From the NCBI RefSeq assembly GCF_900603025.1, contig NZ_LR026975.1:806001-870000 (forward strand): a stretch of DNA of 64,000 nucleotides. Direction: 5' to 3'. The position numbers and the translations under genes were made by a program. This DNA is from Mycolicibacterium hassiacum DSM 44199. GTDB lineage: Bacteria > Actinomycetota > Actinomycetes > Mycobacteriales > Mycobacteriaceae. The notes below the pieces were generated by a model. The model saw only the letters and a program-made list of their open reading frames with translations, had not been told where the DNA came from and made no database searches. Below are positions 53,053 through 61,459 of this stretch, piece after piece (the first letter of the stretch is position 1; every line of letters begins with the position of its first letter).

Positions 53053-53847
53053 TCAGCGGCCCTGGAACTCGGGCCGGCGTTTCTCCCGAAACGCCGCCAT
53101 GCCTTCTTTGAAATCCTTGGTGCGGCAGGAAAGTTCGACGTTGTAGAGCTCCTGGTTCATGCCCTGTGTCAGGCTGGCGTGCAGGCTGTAGTGCAGCGCC
53201 TGCTTGGCCAGCCCGATCGCCACCGTGGGACCGGTGGCCAGCCGGGCCACCAGCTCGGCGACGGCGTCGTCGAGTTCGGCCTCCGGTACGCATCGATGGA
53301 TCAGTCCCCACTCGGCGGCCTCGGTTCCGGACACCCGCTCGCCGAGCAACAGCATCTCTTTGGCCCGCGCCAGCCCGACCAGCCGCGGCAACAGCCAGGT
53401 CGATCCGGAGTCCGGGCTGAAACCGCGGGCCAGGAACGGCTCCCAGAACACCGCCTCGGGGGTGGCCACCGTGAAGTCGGCGGCCAGCGCGAGGTTGCAA
53501 CCCAGGCCGGTGGCCCAGCCGCGCACCGCGCACACCACGGGCAGCTGGACGGTGTGGACGAGCTCGATGATGCGGTGGGCCGCGTGCGGCACCCGGCGCA
53601 CCAGATCGCCGGTGCGCGGCCGGGTTCCGCTGTTGCCCGCGATCCAGTCCACGCCTGAGCAGAAATCCGTTCCGCTGCCGCGGATCTCGATCGCCCGCAG
53701 GGAATCGTCGGAGGCCGCCCGGGTCAGCGTGTCGACGAGGGCGGTCACCATCGGCGGGCTCAGCGAGTTGCGCCGCGCCGGGCGGTCGAGCACCACACGG
53801 AGCACGCCCTCGGCCTCGGACGTGTGCACCGTGCCGTCGTCAGTCAC
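53053..53847 (-). CDS. Enoyl-CoA hydratase/isomerase family protein (first gene of the operon)
   Basis: A 264-residue crotonase with FCSGVDW and VRGWATGLGCNLA. Its later half contains LGERVSGTEAAEWGLIHR and LAKQALHYSL, typical of the family. GTG 53847 is preferred; a TTG at 53862 is also in frame. It heads a six-gene operon and is divergent from the hotdog gene, with the composite TACnGTA element between them. Confidence 0.88.
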   Translation of the reverse strand: MTDDGTVHTSEAEGVLRVVLDRPARRNSLSPPMVTALVDTLTRAASDDSLRAIEIRGSGTDFCSGVDWIAGNSGTRPRTGDLVRRVPHAAHRIIELVHTVQLPVVCAVRGWATGLGCNLALAADFTVATPEAVFWEPFLARGFSPDSGSTWLLPRLVGLARAKEMLLLGERVSGTEAAEWGLIHRCVPEAELDDAVAELVARLATGPTVAIGLAKQALHYSLHASLTQGMNQELYNVELSCRTKDFKEGMAAFREKRRPEFQGR

Positions 53848-53872
53848 CGTTGATTCCGCCAATCCATCGCTA

Positions 53873-53891
53873 TACGGTTAGGCATACAGTA
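53873..53891. promoter_or_regulatory. Composite operator candidate, TACGGTT-N5-TACAGTA
   Basis: Two boxes start 12 bp apart in the gap between the six-gene crotonase/ligase operon and the divergent hotdog gene. The same layout occurs at 56278-56296, 58438-58456 and 60537-60555. The right-hand box extends to ATACAGTAT, an exact palindrome, and is followed by TGCTA as at 56290. Confidence 0.6.
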
Positions 53892-53943
53892 TTGCTATCG
53901 TGTAGAAGTTAGCAAGGAAAGCCTGCTGACCGGAAGGGCGCAG

Positions 53944-54600
53944 ATGGCCGAAGGGAACCTCCGGTACGGGGAGCAGCCACTACCGCAGACCGTGGCGGCG
54001 GCCGGTGCGATCCGCCGGTTGACGGGCCTGCTGCTGTCGCTGGAGCACGAGCATCCCGAGGTCGACGCGATGCTGGCGCAGATCGCCGAGTGGGAGCGCG
54101 AACTCGCGCCGCTGGCCCCGCCCGACCCCACGCCGCGGATCGGCCCGTCGAGCACCGACGGCCAGCGCGTCTACCTGGACCACGCATTCGACATCGGCGC
54201 CTACAACCCGTGCTTCCCGGAGTACACCTTCGACCATCTCGACGAGGAGACCGCCTCGGGCCGGGTGAGTTTCCCGGTGGTGTTCGAGGGGCCGCCGGGG
54301 CTGGTCAACGGCGGCTTTCTGGCGGTGTTCTTCGACTGCGTCACCCAGCACCAGAGCTGTGCCATCGGCCGCACCGGCAGAACCCGGTCGCTGACCGTGA
54401 CCTTCCGCCGTCCGACGCCGATCCTGACAGAACTCGAATTCGACGTGACGCGAACGGAATCCGATGGCCGGGTCACCTCGACGGCGCGGCTGCTCAAGGA
54501 CGGCGAGGTGTTGTGCGTCGGCGAGTTCCACACGTCGGCGTCGTCGCCGGAGAAGTTGAGCGTGTTCGAGTTCGGGCGGCGGCGCCCCGAGCGTCCGTGA
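53944..54600 (+). CDS. Hotdog-fold thioesterase (PaaI-like)
   Basis: A 218-residue protein whose second half has a hotdog fold: PGLVNGGFLAVFFDCVTQHQ is the helix with the active-site region, followed by TRSLTVTFRRPTPI. The first 70 residues are an extra helical part. PaaI-like enzymes hydrolyse CoA thioesters and relieve CoA trapping in catabolic pathways. It leads a unit with a GntR gene (GTGA overlap) and a crotonase. Confidence 0.85.
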   Translation: MAEGNLRYGEQPLPQTVAAAGAIRRLTGLLLSLEHEHPEVDAMLAQIAEWERELAPLAPPDPTPRIGPSSTDGQRVYLDHAFDIGAYNPCFPEYTFDHLDEETASGRVSFPVVFEGPPGLVNGGFLAVFFDCVTQHQSCAIGRTGRTRSLTVTFRRPTPILTELEFDVTRTESDGRVTSTARLLKDGEVLCVGEFHTSASSPEKLSVFEFGRRRPERP

Positions 54601-55391
54601 CGGGCAGCGGCATGGCTGGGAACGACATGGCGGGCAACCATCAGCACATCCGCCAACCTCGCGTCGCCGAACTGGTGGCGGCGCGGATCCGTGACGACAT
54701 CCTGTCCGGTCGCATCAAAGAGGGCGATGTGCTGCCGCCGCAGGAGGATCTGCTCGCCGAGTTCGGGGTGAGCCCGCCGGCGCTGCGCGAGGCGATCCAT
54801 CTGCTGGAGGCCGACGGGCTGATCTCGGTGCGCCGCGGCAATGTGGGTGGCGCGGTGGTCCATCCGCCGTCGGCGGAGCGGACCGCGCACATGATCAGCA
54901 TGGTGCTGCAGTCCCGGGCGGCCACGCCCGCCGACGTGAGCGGCGCGCTGCTGCATCTGGAGCCGATCTGCGCCGGGATGTGCGCGGCCCGCGCGGACCG
55001 GATGACCGAGGTGGTACCCCACCTCGAGGCCGCCATCGACGCGCAGGTCGAGCAGTTCGACAACCCGGCGCAGTACGTGCCCAACGCCCGCCGTTTCCAC
55101 GAGGTGCTGGTCTCGCGCTGCGGCAACGAGCCGATGATCCTGCTGATCGGTTCGCTCGAGCTGATCTGGTCCAGGCACGAGTCGGCGGTGTGGAGCGACG
55201 AGGGCGATCCGATGAACCTCGACACCATGCGCGCCGCGCTGCGGGACCACCGGCGGCTGCTGGACGCGATCCGCGACGGCAACGAACAACGCGCGGTGCG
55301 GATCGCGCGCGACCACCTCGCCGCGGCACGGCGCAACACACTCGCGGCCGGAGCGGACAGAACCATTGAAGCCAAACTCATCTCGAGCTGA
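54597..55391 (+). CDS. GntR family (FCD domain) transcriptional regulator
   Basis: A 264-residue FadR-like regulator. The winged helix includes LPPQEDLLAEFGVSPPALREAI (read as LLAEFGVS and PPALREAI), then an FCD domain with ARRFHEVLV and LRDHRRLLDAI holding metal-binding histidines. GTG 54597 is used, coupled to the hotdog stop; ATG 54612 is an alternative. It may regulate this cluster together with, or instead of, the TetR at 57603. Confidence 0.88.
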   Translation: MTGSGMAGNDMAGNHQHIRQPRVAELVAARIRDDILSGRIKEGDVLPPQEDLLAEFGVSPPALREAIHLLEADGLISVRRGNVGGAVVHPPSAERTAHMISMVLQSRAATPADVSGALLHLEPICAGMCAARADRMTEVVPHLEAAIDAQVEQFDNPAQYVPNARRFHEVLVSRCGNEPMILLIGSLELIWSRHESAVWSDEGDPMNLDTMRAALRDHRRLLDAIRDGNEQRAVRIARDHLAAARRNTLAAGADRTIEAKLISS

Positions 55392-55401
55392 AGGGCCGAT
55401 C

Positions 55402-56274
55402 ATGACGACTACCGACGACCGGGTGTTGTTCGACGTCGATCGCGACAAGCGGATCGCCACGATCACCTTGAACAACCCCAAGCAGCGCAACTCCTACGAC
55501 GCCGCGATGCGCGATGCGATCGCCCGCTGCCTGGATCGGGTCGCCGAGGACGACGACCTGACCGTGGTGTTGCTGCGCGGCGCCGAGGGGGTGTTCAGCG
55601 CCGGGGCGGACATGAACAACGCCTACGCCTGGTATGGGGATAAGGCCTCACCGCAGGCCAAACGCCGGCCCAGCCAGCGCCGCCGGCTGACCGTGGACCG
55701 TAAGTCGTTCGGCTTCTACCACAACTTCATGGGTTTCCCGAAGGTCACGGTGGGGGAGATCAGCGGATACGCGTTGGGCGGTGGATTCGAGATGGCGCTG
55801 ATGACCGACATCTCGGTGATCGCGCGCGACACCAAGATCGGCATGCCCGCCACCCGATTCCTCGGTCCGGTGCTGGGCAGCCTGCACATGTTCTTCCACC
55901 GGCTCGGGCCGGTGCTGGCCCGGCGGCTGCTGTTGACCGGCGACATCATCGAGGCCGGGTCGATCGAGCACCTGGGGGTGTTCACCGAGACGTGTGATCC
56001 GGAGAAGGTCACCGCGCGGGCGTGGTACTGGGCGCAGAAGGCGGCCAAGATGCCCGCCGACGGCGTCGTGATCGCCAAGGAGGCGTTCCGGCTCGTCGAG
56101 GCGACCTCGGCCTACCAGGGCGAGGAGGTGGCCAGCTATCTGTTCCACGCCTTCGGGACGAACCTGCAGTTCGCGCCGGGTGAGTTCAACTTCGTCAAGA
56201 CCCGCGCCGAGCACGGGACCAAGGAAGCGTTCCGGCTGCGCGACGAGTACTTCCACGTCCCCGAGCCCGATTAG
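55402..56274 (+). CDS. Enoyl-CoA hydratase/isomerase family protein
   Basis: A 290-residue crotonase with GVFSAGADM and GEISGYALGGGFEMAL. Between them is an inserted basic loop (KRRPSQRRRL), longer than normal, which may shape the substrate pocket. ATG 55402 has GAAGGG upstream; the longer frame overlaps the GntR gene. It closes the hotdog-GntR-crotonase unit, and the thiolase follows with its own element. Confidence 0.9.
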   Translation: MTTTDDRVLFDVDRDKRIATITLNNPKQRNSYDAAMRDAIARCLDRVAEDDDLTVVLLRGAEGVFSAGADMNNAYAWYGDKASPQAKRRPSQRRRLTVDRKSFGFYHNFMGFPKVTVGEISGYALGGGFEMALMTDISVIARDTKIGMPATRFLGPVLGSLHMFFHRLGPVLARRLLLTGDIIEAGSIEHLGVFTETCDPEKVTARAWYWAQKAAKMPADGVVIAKEAFRLVEATSAYQGEEVASYLFHAFGTNLQFAPGEFNFVKTRAEHGTKEAFRLRDEYFHVPEPD

Positions 56275-56277
56275 GTC

Positions 56278-56296
56278 TTCGGTCAGCGCTACAGTA
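56278..56296. promoter_or_regulatory. Composite operator candidate, TTCGGTC-N5-TACAGTA
   Basis: The right box TACAGTA is exact and the left is degenerate. Box starts are 12 bp apart, as in the three related sites. It ends 42 bases before the thiolase ATG. TGCTA follows the right box as at 53893. Confidence 0.5.
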
Positions 56297-56338
56297 TCTG
56301 CTAGTTTTGTAAAGTCGTCGAGACCCGAGGTGGAGGAC

Positions 56339-57514
56339 ATGGGAACACCCGTCATCGTCGGTGCGGCCAGGACCGCAATCGGCCGCTCATTCAAGGGAAC
56401 GCTGGTCAACACTCCGCCGGAGACGTTGATCACCGCGCTGCTGCCGGAGGTGATCCGTCGCTCGGGTATCGACCCGCAGGCCATCGACGACCTGATCTTC
56501 GCCGAATCGCATTACGGCGGTGGCGATCTCGCCCGCTACGCGGCCGACGCCTGCGGCCTGCAGCACATCCCCGGGCAGGCGGTGAACCGGCACTGCGCCG
56601 GCAGTCTGACCGCGATCGGCAACGCGGCCGCGCAGATCGGTTCGGGTATGGAGCGGGCGCTGATCGCCGGCGGCGTGCAGTCGCTGTCGATGACCCCCAT
56701 CGTCAACTGGCGCATCCCCGGTCCCGAGTTGAAGTTCGAGGAGAAGTGGATGCCGCCCACGCACGTCGAGACGCCGGACGCGCCCACCCGCGACATGTCG
56801 ATCACCGTGGGCTGGAACACCGCGCAGTCCTACGGCATCACCCGTGAGGAGATGGACACCTGGGCCGCCCGGTCGCACCACCGCGCGATCGCCGCGATCG
56901 ACGCGGGCAAGTTCGTCGACGAGATCATGCCGCTGAAGGTGCAGCAGTTCGACGGCTCGGTGATCGAGTTCAGCGTCGACGAGCATCCGCGCCGCGACAC
57001 CACCGTCGAGAAGCTGGCGCAGCTCAAGCCGCTGCACCCGGAGATCGAGGGCTTCTCCATCACCGCGGGCAACAGCAGCGGCACCAATGACGCCGCGGCC
57101 GCGGTGGCGGTGGTCGACGCCGATTTCGCCAAGGCGGAGAACCTCACCACGATGGCCACCGTGCGGGCCTGGGCCGCCGCGGGGGTGGCGCCGCGCGACA
57201 CCGGGCTGGGTGCGGTCGCGGTGATCGGCAAGGTGCTGGACCGCGCCGGTCTCAAACCCTCCGACGTCGCGCTGTGGGAGATCAACGAGGCGTTCGCCTC
57301 GGTGCCGATCGCGGCCTGCCGCGAGTACGGCCTCGACGAGGAGTTGGTCAACTTCAGCGGCAGCGGCTGCAGCCTGGGCCATCCGATCGCCGCGTCGGGT
57401 GCGCGCATGGTCACGACGCTGGTCTACGAACTGCAGCGCCGGGGTGGCGGCATCGGTGTGGCCGCGATGTGCGCCGGCGGCGGGCAGGGCGGCGCCGTCG
57501 TCATCGAAGTCTGA
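56339..57514 (+). CDS. Acetyl-CoA acetyltransferase-like thiolase
   Basis: A 391-residue thiolase. The nucleophile is Cys86 in NRHCAGSL, with NEAFASVP, the general-base region GHPIAASG, and the C-terminal CAGGGQG. Compared with the 43815 thiolase, the first motif is HCAGSL rather than RCGSGL, so the two are different subtypes. It has GAGGTGGAGGAC before the ATG and its own regulatory element. It would release acetyl- or propionyl-CoA. Confidence 0.9.
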   Translation: MGTPVIVGAARTAIGRSFKGTLVNTPPETLITALLPEVIRRSGIDPQAIDDLIFAESHYGGGDLARYAADACGLQHIPGQAVNRHCAGSLTAIGNAAAQIGSGMERALIAGGVQSLSMTPIVNWRIPGPELKFEEKWMPPTHVETPDAPTRDMSITVGWNTAQSYGITREEMDTWAARSHHRAIAAIDAGKFVDEIMPLKVQQFDGSVIEFSVDEHPRRDTTVEKLAQLKPLHPEIEGFSITAGNSSGTNDAAAAVAVVDADFAKAENLTTMATVRAWAAAGVAPRDTGLGAVAVIGKVLDRAGLKPSDVALWEINEAFASVPIAACREYGLDEELVNFSGSGCSLGHPIAASGARMVTTLVYELQRRGGGIGVAAMCAGGGQGGAVVIEV

Positions 57515-57538
57515 GTCGAGGTCTGGGTCGAGTGTGGT

Positions 57539-57582
57539 CCGGTCCCGGTGCGCTGGCTTGCGGGTGGGCGTAGCGGGACCGG
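57539..57582. terminator. Hairpin terminator between convergent thiolase and TetR genes
   Basis: CCGGTCCCG (57539-57547) pairs exactly with CGGGACCGG (57574-57582), with a 26-base loop. It occupies the gap between convergent genes. No U tract follows, as in many mycobacterial terminators. Confidence 0.6.
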
Positions 57583-57602
57583 GCGAGCTCGGGGCCTGAT
57601 CC

Positions 57603-58337
57603 TCAGCGCTTGGCCGAACGCTTCCTGGTCTTGGCCTTGTTCTGTTCGATCAGCCGTTCGGCGTGGTCGAGGATGCACTCCAGGCCGTACTCGAAGTTGC
57701 GTTCGTCGGCGGCCCCGATGTGATGTCCCTTCTGGGTCACCGCCGCCAGCAGCGGGGTGGTCTCGGGATCGATGTTCATCGTGTCCTCGAGATCTCGCGG
57801 ACCCTCGTTGGCGGCCTCGTTCTTCTCCCGCAACCGCTGCAACACCACCGAACCGCGGACATGCAGCGAGACCGCGGAGTAGGTGTCGAAGGCGTCCTCC
57901 GGGGACAGCCCCGCCTCGACCAGACCCGCGATCGCCTTCTCCACCTCCTTGACGCCGATCTTCGCCGCACGCGGGCTCAACGCCGACCGGATGAGGATCA
58001 GGTCGCACAGGATCGGGTTGCCCAGAAACGTCTTGCGCATGGTGCGGGCGTGGTTGCGCAGCGTCTCGCGCCAGTCGCTGGCCTCGACGTACGGGGTGGC
58101 GAAGACGTACTGGCGCAGGGCCCGGTCGGTCATCGCGTTGAGCAGATCGTCCTTTTTGCGGAAGTACCAGTAGATGCTGGTCACCCCGACGCCGAGGTGC
58201 TTGCCGAGCAGTGGCATCGACAGGTTGTCGATGCCGACCTCCTCGGCGAGTTCGAACGCACCCTTGATGATGTCCTCGGGGTTGATGGATCCGCGCTCGC
58301 GTCGCTGACGCTTCTCGGCGGTCGCCTGCCTGGCCAC
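57603..58337 (-). CDS. TetR family transcriptional regulator
   Basis: A 244-residue regulator with helix-turn-helix LLGKHLGVGVTSIYWYFRKKDDLL (seen as LGKHLGVG and VTSIYWYF). The ligand domain is longer than average and ends in a basic tail KTRKRSAKR. The start is GTG 58337 with GGAGGTG upstream. An element of the TACnGTA type lies about 100 bases upstream, between this gene and the SDR at 58588, and the same element precedes the other operons of the cluster. This makes it the leading candidate for local regulator. Confidence 0.88.
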   Translation of the reverse strand: MARQATAEKRQRRERGSINPEDIIKGAFELAEEVGIDNLSMPLLGKHLGVGVTSIYWYFRKKDDLLNAMTDRALRQYVFATPYVEASDWRETLRNHARTMRKTFLGNPILCDLILIRSALSPRAAKIGVKEVEKAIAGLVEAGLSPEDAFDTYSAVSLHVRGSVVLQRLREKNEAANEGPRDLEDTMNIDPETTPLLAAVTQKGHHIGAADERNFEYGLECILDHAERLIEQNKAKTRKRSAKR

Positions 58338-58437
58338 GTGAGGGCACCTCCATCGAAGTCTGTGGACGGATGAAATGTACCGGCAGCCGTTCGCTGATCC
58401 GCGCCCACGCAACGCCGGGGTTCATCACCTGTTCTTT

Positions 58438-58456
58438 TACCGTAACTCCTATAGTA
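58438..58456. promoter_or_regulatory. Composite operator candidate, TACCGTA-N5-TATAGTA
   Basis: The left box extends to TTACCGTAA, an exact palindrome; the right is TATAGTA. Box starts are 12 bp apart, as at the three sister sites. Read on the other strand it contains ATAGGAGT, also found at 60542-60549. It lies between the divergent TetR (57603) and SDR (58588) genes. Confidence 0.6.
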
Positions 58457-58587
58457 AGCTTTTCTGGCCGCTGTGGCGCAGTGACGCGGACGCCGGTGCG
58501 GTCAGAATCACTGCGGGCGGCGCGATGTGACGGGTGTGGGCCCGGACGAGGATTGGCACTGCGACCCATAAGGGGGATCGGACTTCC

Positions 58588-59385
58588 ATGGATCTCGGGC
58601 TGAAGGATGCGGCGGCGGTCGTCGTGGGCGGTCACCGGGGCATGGGGCTCGCGGCGGCCCGCTGTCTCGCCGAGGACGGTGCCCGGGTGGCGGTGGTGGG
58701 CCGGACCCGCGAAGCGCTCGACGCGGCGGCGGCCGACCTCGCCGACCGCGGCAGCCCGGACGCCGTCGGGTTGGCCGCCGACGTCACCGACGCGTCGGCG
58801 GTGCAGCGGGTGTTCGACGAGATCGGTGGCCGGTGGGGCGGGCAGCTCAACATCCTCGTCAACGCCGTCGGCCCGGAGTCGGTCGGCACCTTCGAGGACC
58901 TCACCGACGAGCAGTGGCGGGCGGCGTTCGACGGCGGCGTGATGGGGATGGTGCACTGTGTGCGATCCGCACTTCCGTTGCTGCGCAAGGCGGAATGGGC
59001 GCGGATCGTCAACTTCTCGGCGCACTCCACCCAGCGCCAGAGCGTGATCCTGCCCGCGTACACCGCCGCCAAGGCGGCGGTCACCAGCATCTCGAAGAAC
59101 CTCTCGCTGCTGCTGGCCAAGGACGAGATCATGGTCAACGTCGTGTCGCCGGGCAGCATCGCGTCCGAGGCGCTGAAGAGCTGGGCGGCGTCGGTCGGGG
59201 TGGACGGTGAGGACCCGTACGCGTTGATGAGGGCCATCGACGAGCATTTCGGGCACCCCGCACATCTGCCGCGGGCCGGCCTGCCCGAGGAGATCGGGCC
59301 GGTGGTGGCGTTCCTGGCGTCCCGGCGCAATTCGTACATGACCGGGGCGAACATCAACGTCGACGGGGGCAGCGACTTCACCTGA
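58588..59385 (+). CDS. Short-chain dehydrogenase/reductase
   Basis: A 265-residue SDR. The cofactor loop is VGGHRGMG (near residue 11), a variant of TGxxxGxG. Serine in NFSAHST and the catalytic YTAAK are present, as is the C-terminal NVDGGSDF. It is divergent from the TetR gene and precedes the DapA-like gene by 7 bases, so the two are cotranscribed. The ATG at 58588 has AGGGGGAT upstream. Confidence 0.88.
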   Translation: MDLGLKDAAAVVVGGHRGMGLAAARCLAEDGARVAVVGRTREALDAAAADLADRGSPDAVGLAADVTDASAVQRVFDEIGGRWGGQLNILVNAVGPESVGTFEDLTDEQWRAAFDGGVMGMVHCVRSALPLLRKAEWARIVNFSAHSTQRQSVILPAYTAAKAAVTSISKNLSLLLAKDEIMVNVVSPGSIASEALKSWAASVGVDGEDPYALMRAIDEHFGHPAHLPRAGLPEEIGPVVAFLASRRNSYMTGANINVDGGSDFT

Positions 59386-59392
59386 GGAGGGC

Positions 59393-60409
59393 ATGGTGGC
59401 GACGGCGCGGGAGGCGCGCGACTGGGCGCGCAGCGAACTGCGTGGTATCGGCAACTCCCTGTACACCCCGTTCAGCGGAACGGACGGCGACGACATCGAC
59501 TGGGACGCCTACCGCACGCTGGTCCGCTACTGCGTCGGCGAACTGCGCCACCCGATGCTGTGGTGCACCAGCGGTATCGCGGAGTTCTGGTCGCTGACCA
59601 TCCCGGAGCGAAAACGCCTGCTGGAAATCGCGATCGAGGAGGGGCGCAAGGCCAATCCCGATGTGGTGGTGCAGGCGTGCACGGCGGCCACCTCGGCGAA
59701 GGACTGCCTCGAGTTGACGCTGCACGCCCAACAGGCCGGCGCCGACATCGTCTACATCCAGACCCCGATGATGGAGACCCACGGCGGCGAAGGGGTGCTG
59801 CGGTTCTTCAAGTACATCGCGGATCGCACCGATATCGCGCTGGGCATGTTCAACTCGCCGTCCTCGGGCTATGTGCTGACCCCGCAGGAGAGTGCGCGCA
59901 TCTACGAGGAGATCCCGGCCGTCTGCGCCACCAAGGAGGGCGCGTTCCGCCCCGCGGCGAGCCGGCTGCTGCACGAGCTCGCGCCGGACCTGGTGATCTG
60001 GGAGTGCGACACCACCGTCTACCGCGCGGGGTGGTTGCGCGCCGGCATCGTCGGCCCGGCCCAGCTCGGCACCTCCGGCTACCTCTGTGAGACCCCGCAA
60101 CGGCGGGTGTTCTCGGAGTACTGGGAACTGATCTGGAGCGACCGGCTGATCGAGGCGATGGACTTCGCCGAGAAGTCCGGGCTGGAACAGTTCATGACCG
60201 ACATCAGCACCTGGTTCGTGCGCTATCCGGGGCGGCCGGACTACTTCACCCACTGGGGTGGCGCCTTCAAGTACGCCGCCTCGGTGCTCGGGCTGCCGAT
60301 CGGCGACTACCCGCACTCCCGGCCCCCGCAGGCCGAGCTGCCCGCCGCGGCGAAGGCCGACATCGAGGCCGCCTATCGGCGCTTCGGGCTGGTGGACCTG
60401 CCCGACTGA
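59393..60409 (+). CDS. DapA-like (dihydrodipicolinate synthase family) aldolase/lyase
   Basis: A 338-residue TIM-barrel of the N-acetylneuraminate lyase/DapA superfamily. The Schiff-base lysine is Lys181 in CATKEGAF, and the sequence around FNSPSSGY matches the family position of the YNxP motif with altered residues. Length (338) is greater than DapA (about 300), and the context is catabolic, so a lyase acting on a keto acid or aromatic side chain is more likely than lysine synthesis. It ends at a hairpin. Confidence 0.82.
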   Translation: MVATAREARDWARSELRGIGNSLYTPFSGTDGDDIDWDAYRTLVRYCVGELRHPMLWCTSGIAEFWSLTIPERKRLLEIAIEEGRKANPDVVVQACTAATSAKDCLELTLHAQQAGADIVYIQTPMMETHGGEGVLRFFKYIADRTDIALGMFNSPSSGYVLTPQESARIYEEIPAVCATKEGAFRPAASRLLHELAPDLVIWECDTTVYRAGWLRAGIVGPAQLGTSGYLCETPQRRVFSEYWELIWSDRLIEAMDFAEKSGLEQFMTDISTWFVRYPGRPDYFTHWGGAFKYAASVLGLPIGDYPHSRPPQAELPAAAKADIEAAYRRFGLVDLPD

Positions 60410-60430
60410 GCCGGACCGAGGCCGTCCGGC
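60410..60430 (+). terminator. Hairpin after the DapA-like gene
   Basis: GCCGGAC (60410-60416) pairs exactly with GTCCGGC (60424-60430) around a 7-base loop, immediately after the stop. No U tract. The remaining gap to 60589 holds the composite operator and no gene. Confidence 0.6.
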
Positions 60431-60536
60431 GCCGACGGGGGTGTCGCGCGGAGGCTGTTCCTTGCGTTCGTCCGCCGCGGAGTCCGCCCAGCGTGGCGCC
60501 GGTTTCCGGCATCCGCCCAGCACTTGCGGAAGACGC

Positions 60537-60555
60537 TACCGATAGGAGTACAGTA
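60537..60555. promoter_or_regulatory. Composite operator candidate, TACCGAT-N5-TACAGTA
   Basis: Exact right box and a partly matching left box, starts 12 bp apart, 34 bases before the GTG of the crotonase at 60590. This is the fourth copy of the element in the cluster. Confidence 0.55.
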
Positions 60556-60589
60556 ATTCCATACAAACGGCCTCCGGGAGGACTGACGG

Positions 60590-61459
60590 GTGAGCGTTGA
60601 AGACCGCGTCGCGGACACCCCGGACGTCGGTGACCGTCCGTCCGAACCGGTGCTCTATCAGGTGCACGACACCGGCGTGGCGGTGTTGACCCTGAACCGC
60701 CCGGACCGGATGAACGGCTGGGGCGGTGGGCTGGCCGGGGCGTTCTTCGCCCGGCTGGCGGAGGCCGACGCCGACCCGAAGGTGCGGGTCATCGTGGTGA
60801 CCGGCAGTGGGCGGGCCTTCTGCGCCGGCGCCGACATGGGTGACCTGAACGCGATCAGCTCGACCACCGTCGACGCTGCCGCCGGCACCGACGTGAGCAA
60901 GCTGGTCGGCGACCACCCGCACCGGTTGACGACGCTGCGCAAGCCCGTGATCGCCGCGATCAACGGCGCCTGCGCCGGGATGGGGCTGACGCTGGCGCTG
61001 GCCTGCGATGTGCGGTTCGCCGCCGCCGGCGCCAAATTCACCACCTCGTTCGCGCGCCGGGGGCTGATCGCCGAGTACGGGATCTCCTGGCTGTTGCCGC
61101 GCGTGGTCGGCACCGGGATTGCGATGGACCTGTTGCTGTCCGGGCGGGTGATCCTCGCCGAGGAGGCCGCCCGGCTGGGGCTGGTCAACGCGGTCGTGGC
61201 GCCGGACGAGTTGATGCCGACCGCACTCGGTTACGCGGAGGACATCGCCGCGAACTGTTCGCCCAATTCGCTCGCGGTGATCAAACAACAGGTGTACGCA
61301 GACACTGTGCGCAGTGTCTACGAGGCCAGCGACCAGGCCGAGCGGCTGATGCACGAATCGATGTCGCGGCCGGACTTCATCGAGGGCATCACCAGCTTCT
61401 TCGAGAAGCGCCGACCGAATTTCCCGCCACTGACACCGCAGCAGGAGGACGCACCGTGA
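60590..61459 (+). CDS. Enoyl-CoA hydratase/isomerase family protein
   Basis: A 289-residue crotonase with RAFCAGADM and INGACAGMGLTLAL as the oxyanion segments, and FARRGLIAEYGISWLL in the region of the second catalytic residue. The C-terminal FFEKRRPNFPP is typical. GTG 60590 is used, with GGGAGGAC upstream. Its stop overlaps the amidohydrolase GTG (GTGA), so hydratase and hydrolase are made together. Confidence 0.92.
   Translation: MSVEDRVADTPDVGDRPSEPVLYQVHDTGVAVLTLNRPDRMNGWGGGLAGAFFARLAEADADPKVRVIVVTGSGRAFCAGADMGDLNAISSTTVDAAAGTDVSKLVGDHPHRLTTLRKPVIAAINGACAGMGLTLALACDVRFAAAGAKFTTSFARRGLIAEYGISWLLPRVVGTGIAMDLLLSGRVILAEEAARLGLVNAVVAPDELMPTALGYAEDIAANCSPNSLAVIKQQVYADTVRSVYEASDQAERLMHESMSRPDFIEGITSFFEKRRPNFPPLTPQQEDAP

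Noticed and set aside
59393..60409. Lysine-biosynthesis dapA, with dapB at 1547 or 31988
   Set aside because: Lengths, neighbours and divergent motifs indicate catabolic relatives rather than the lysine enzymes.
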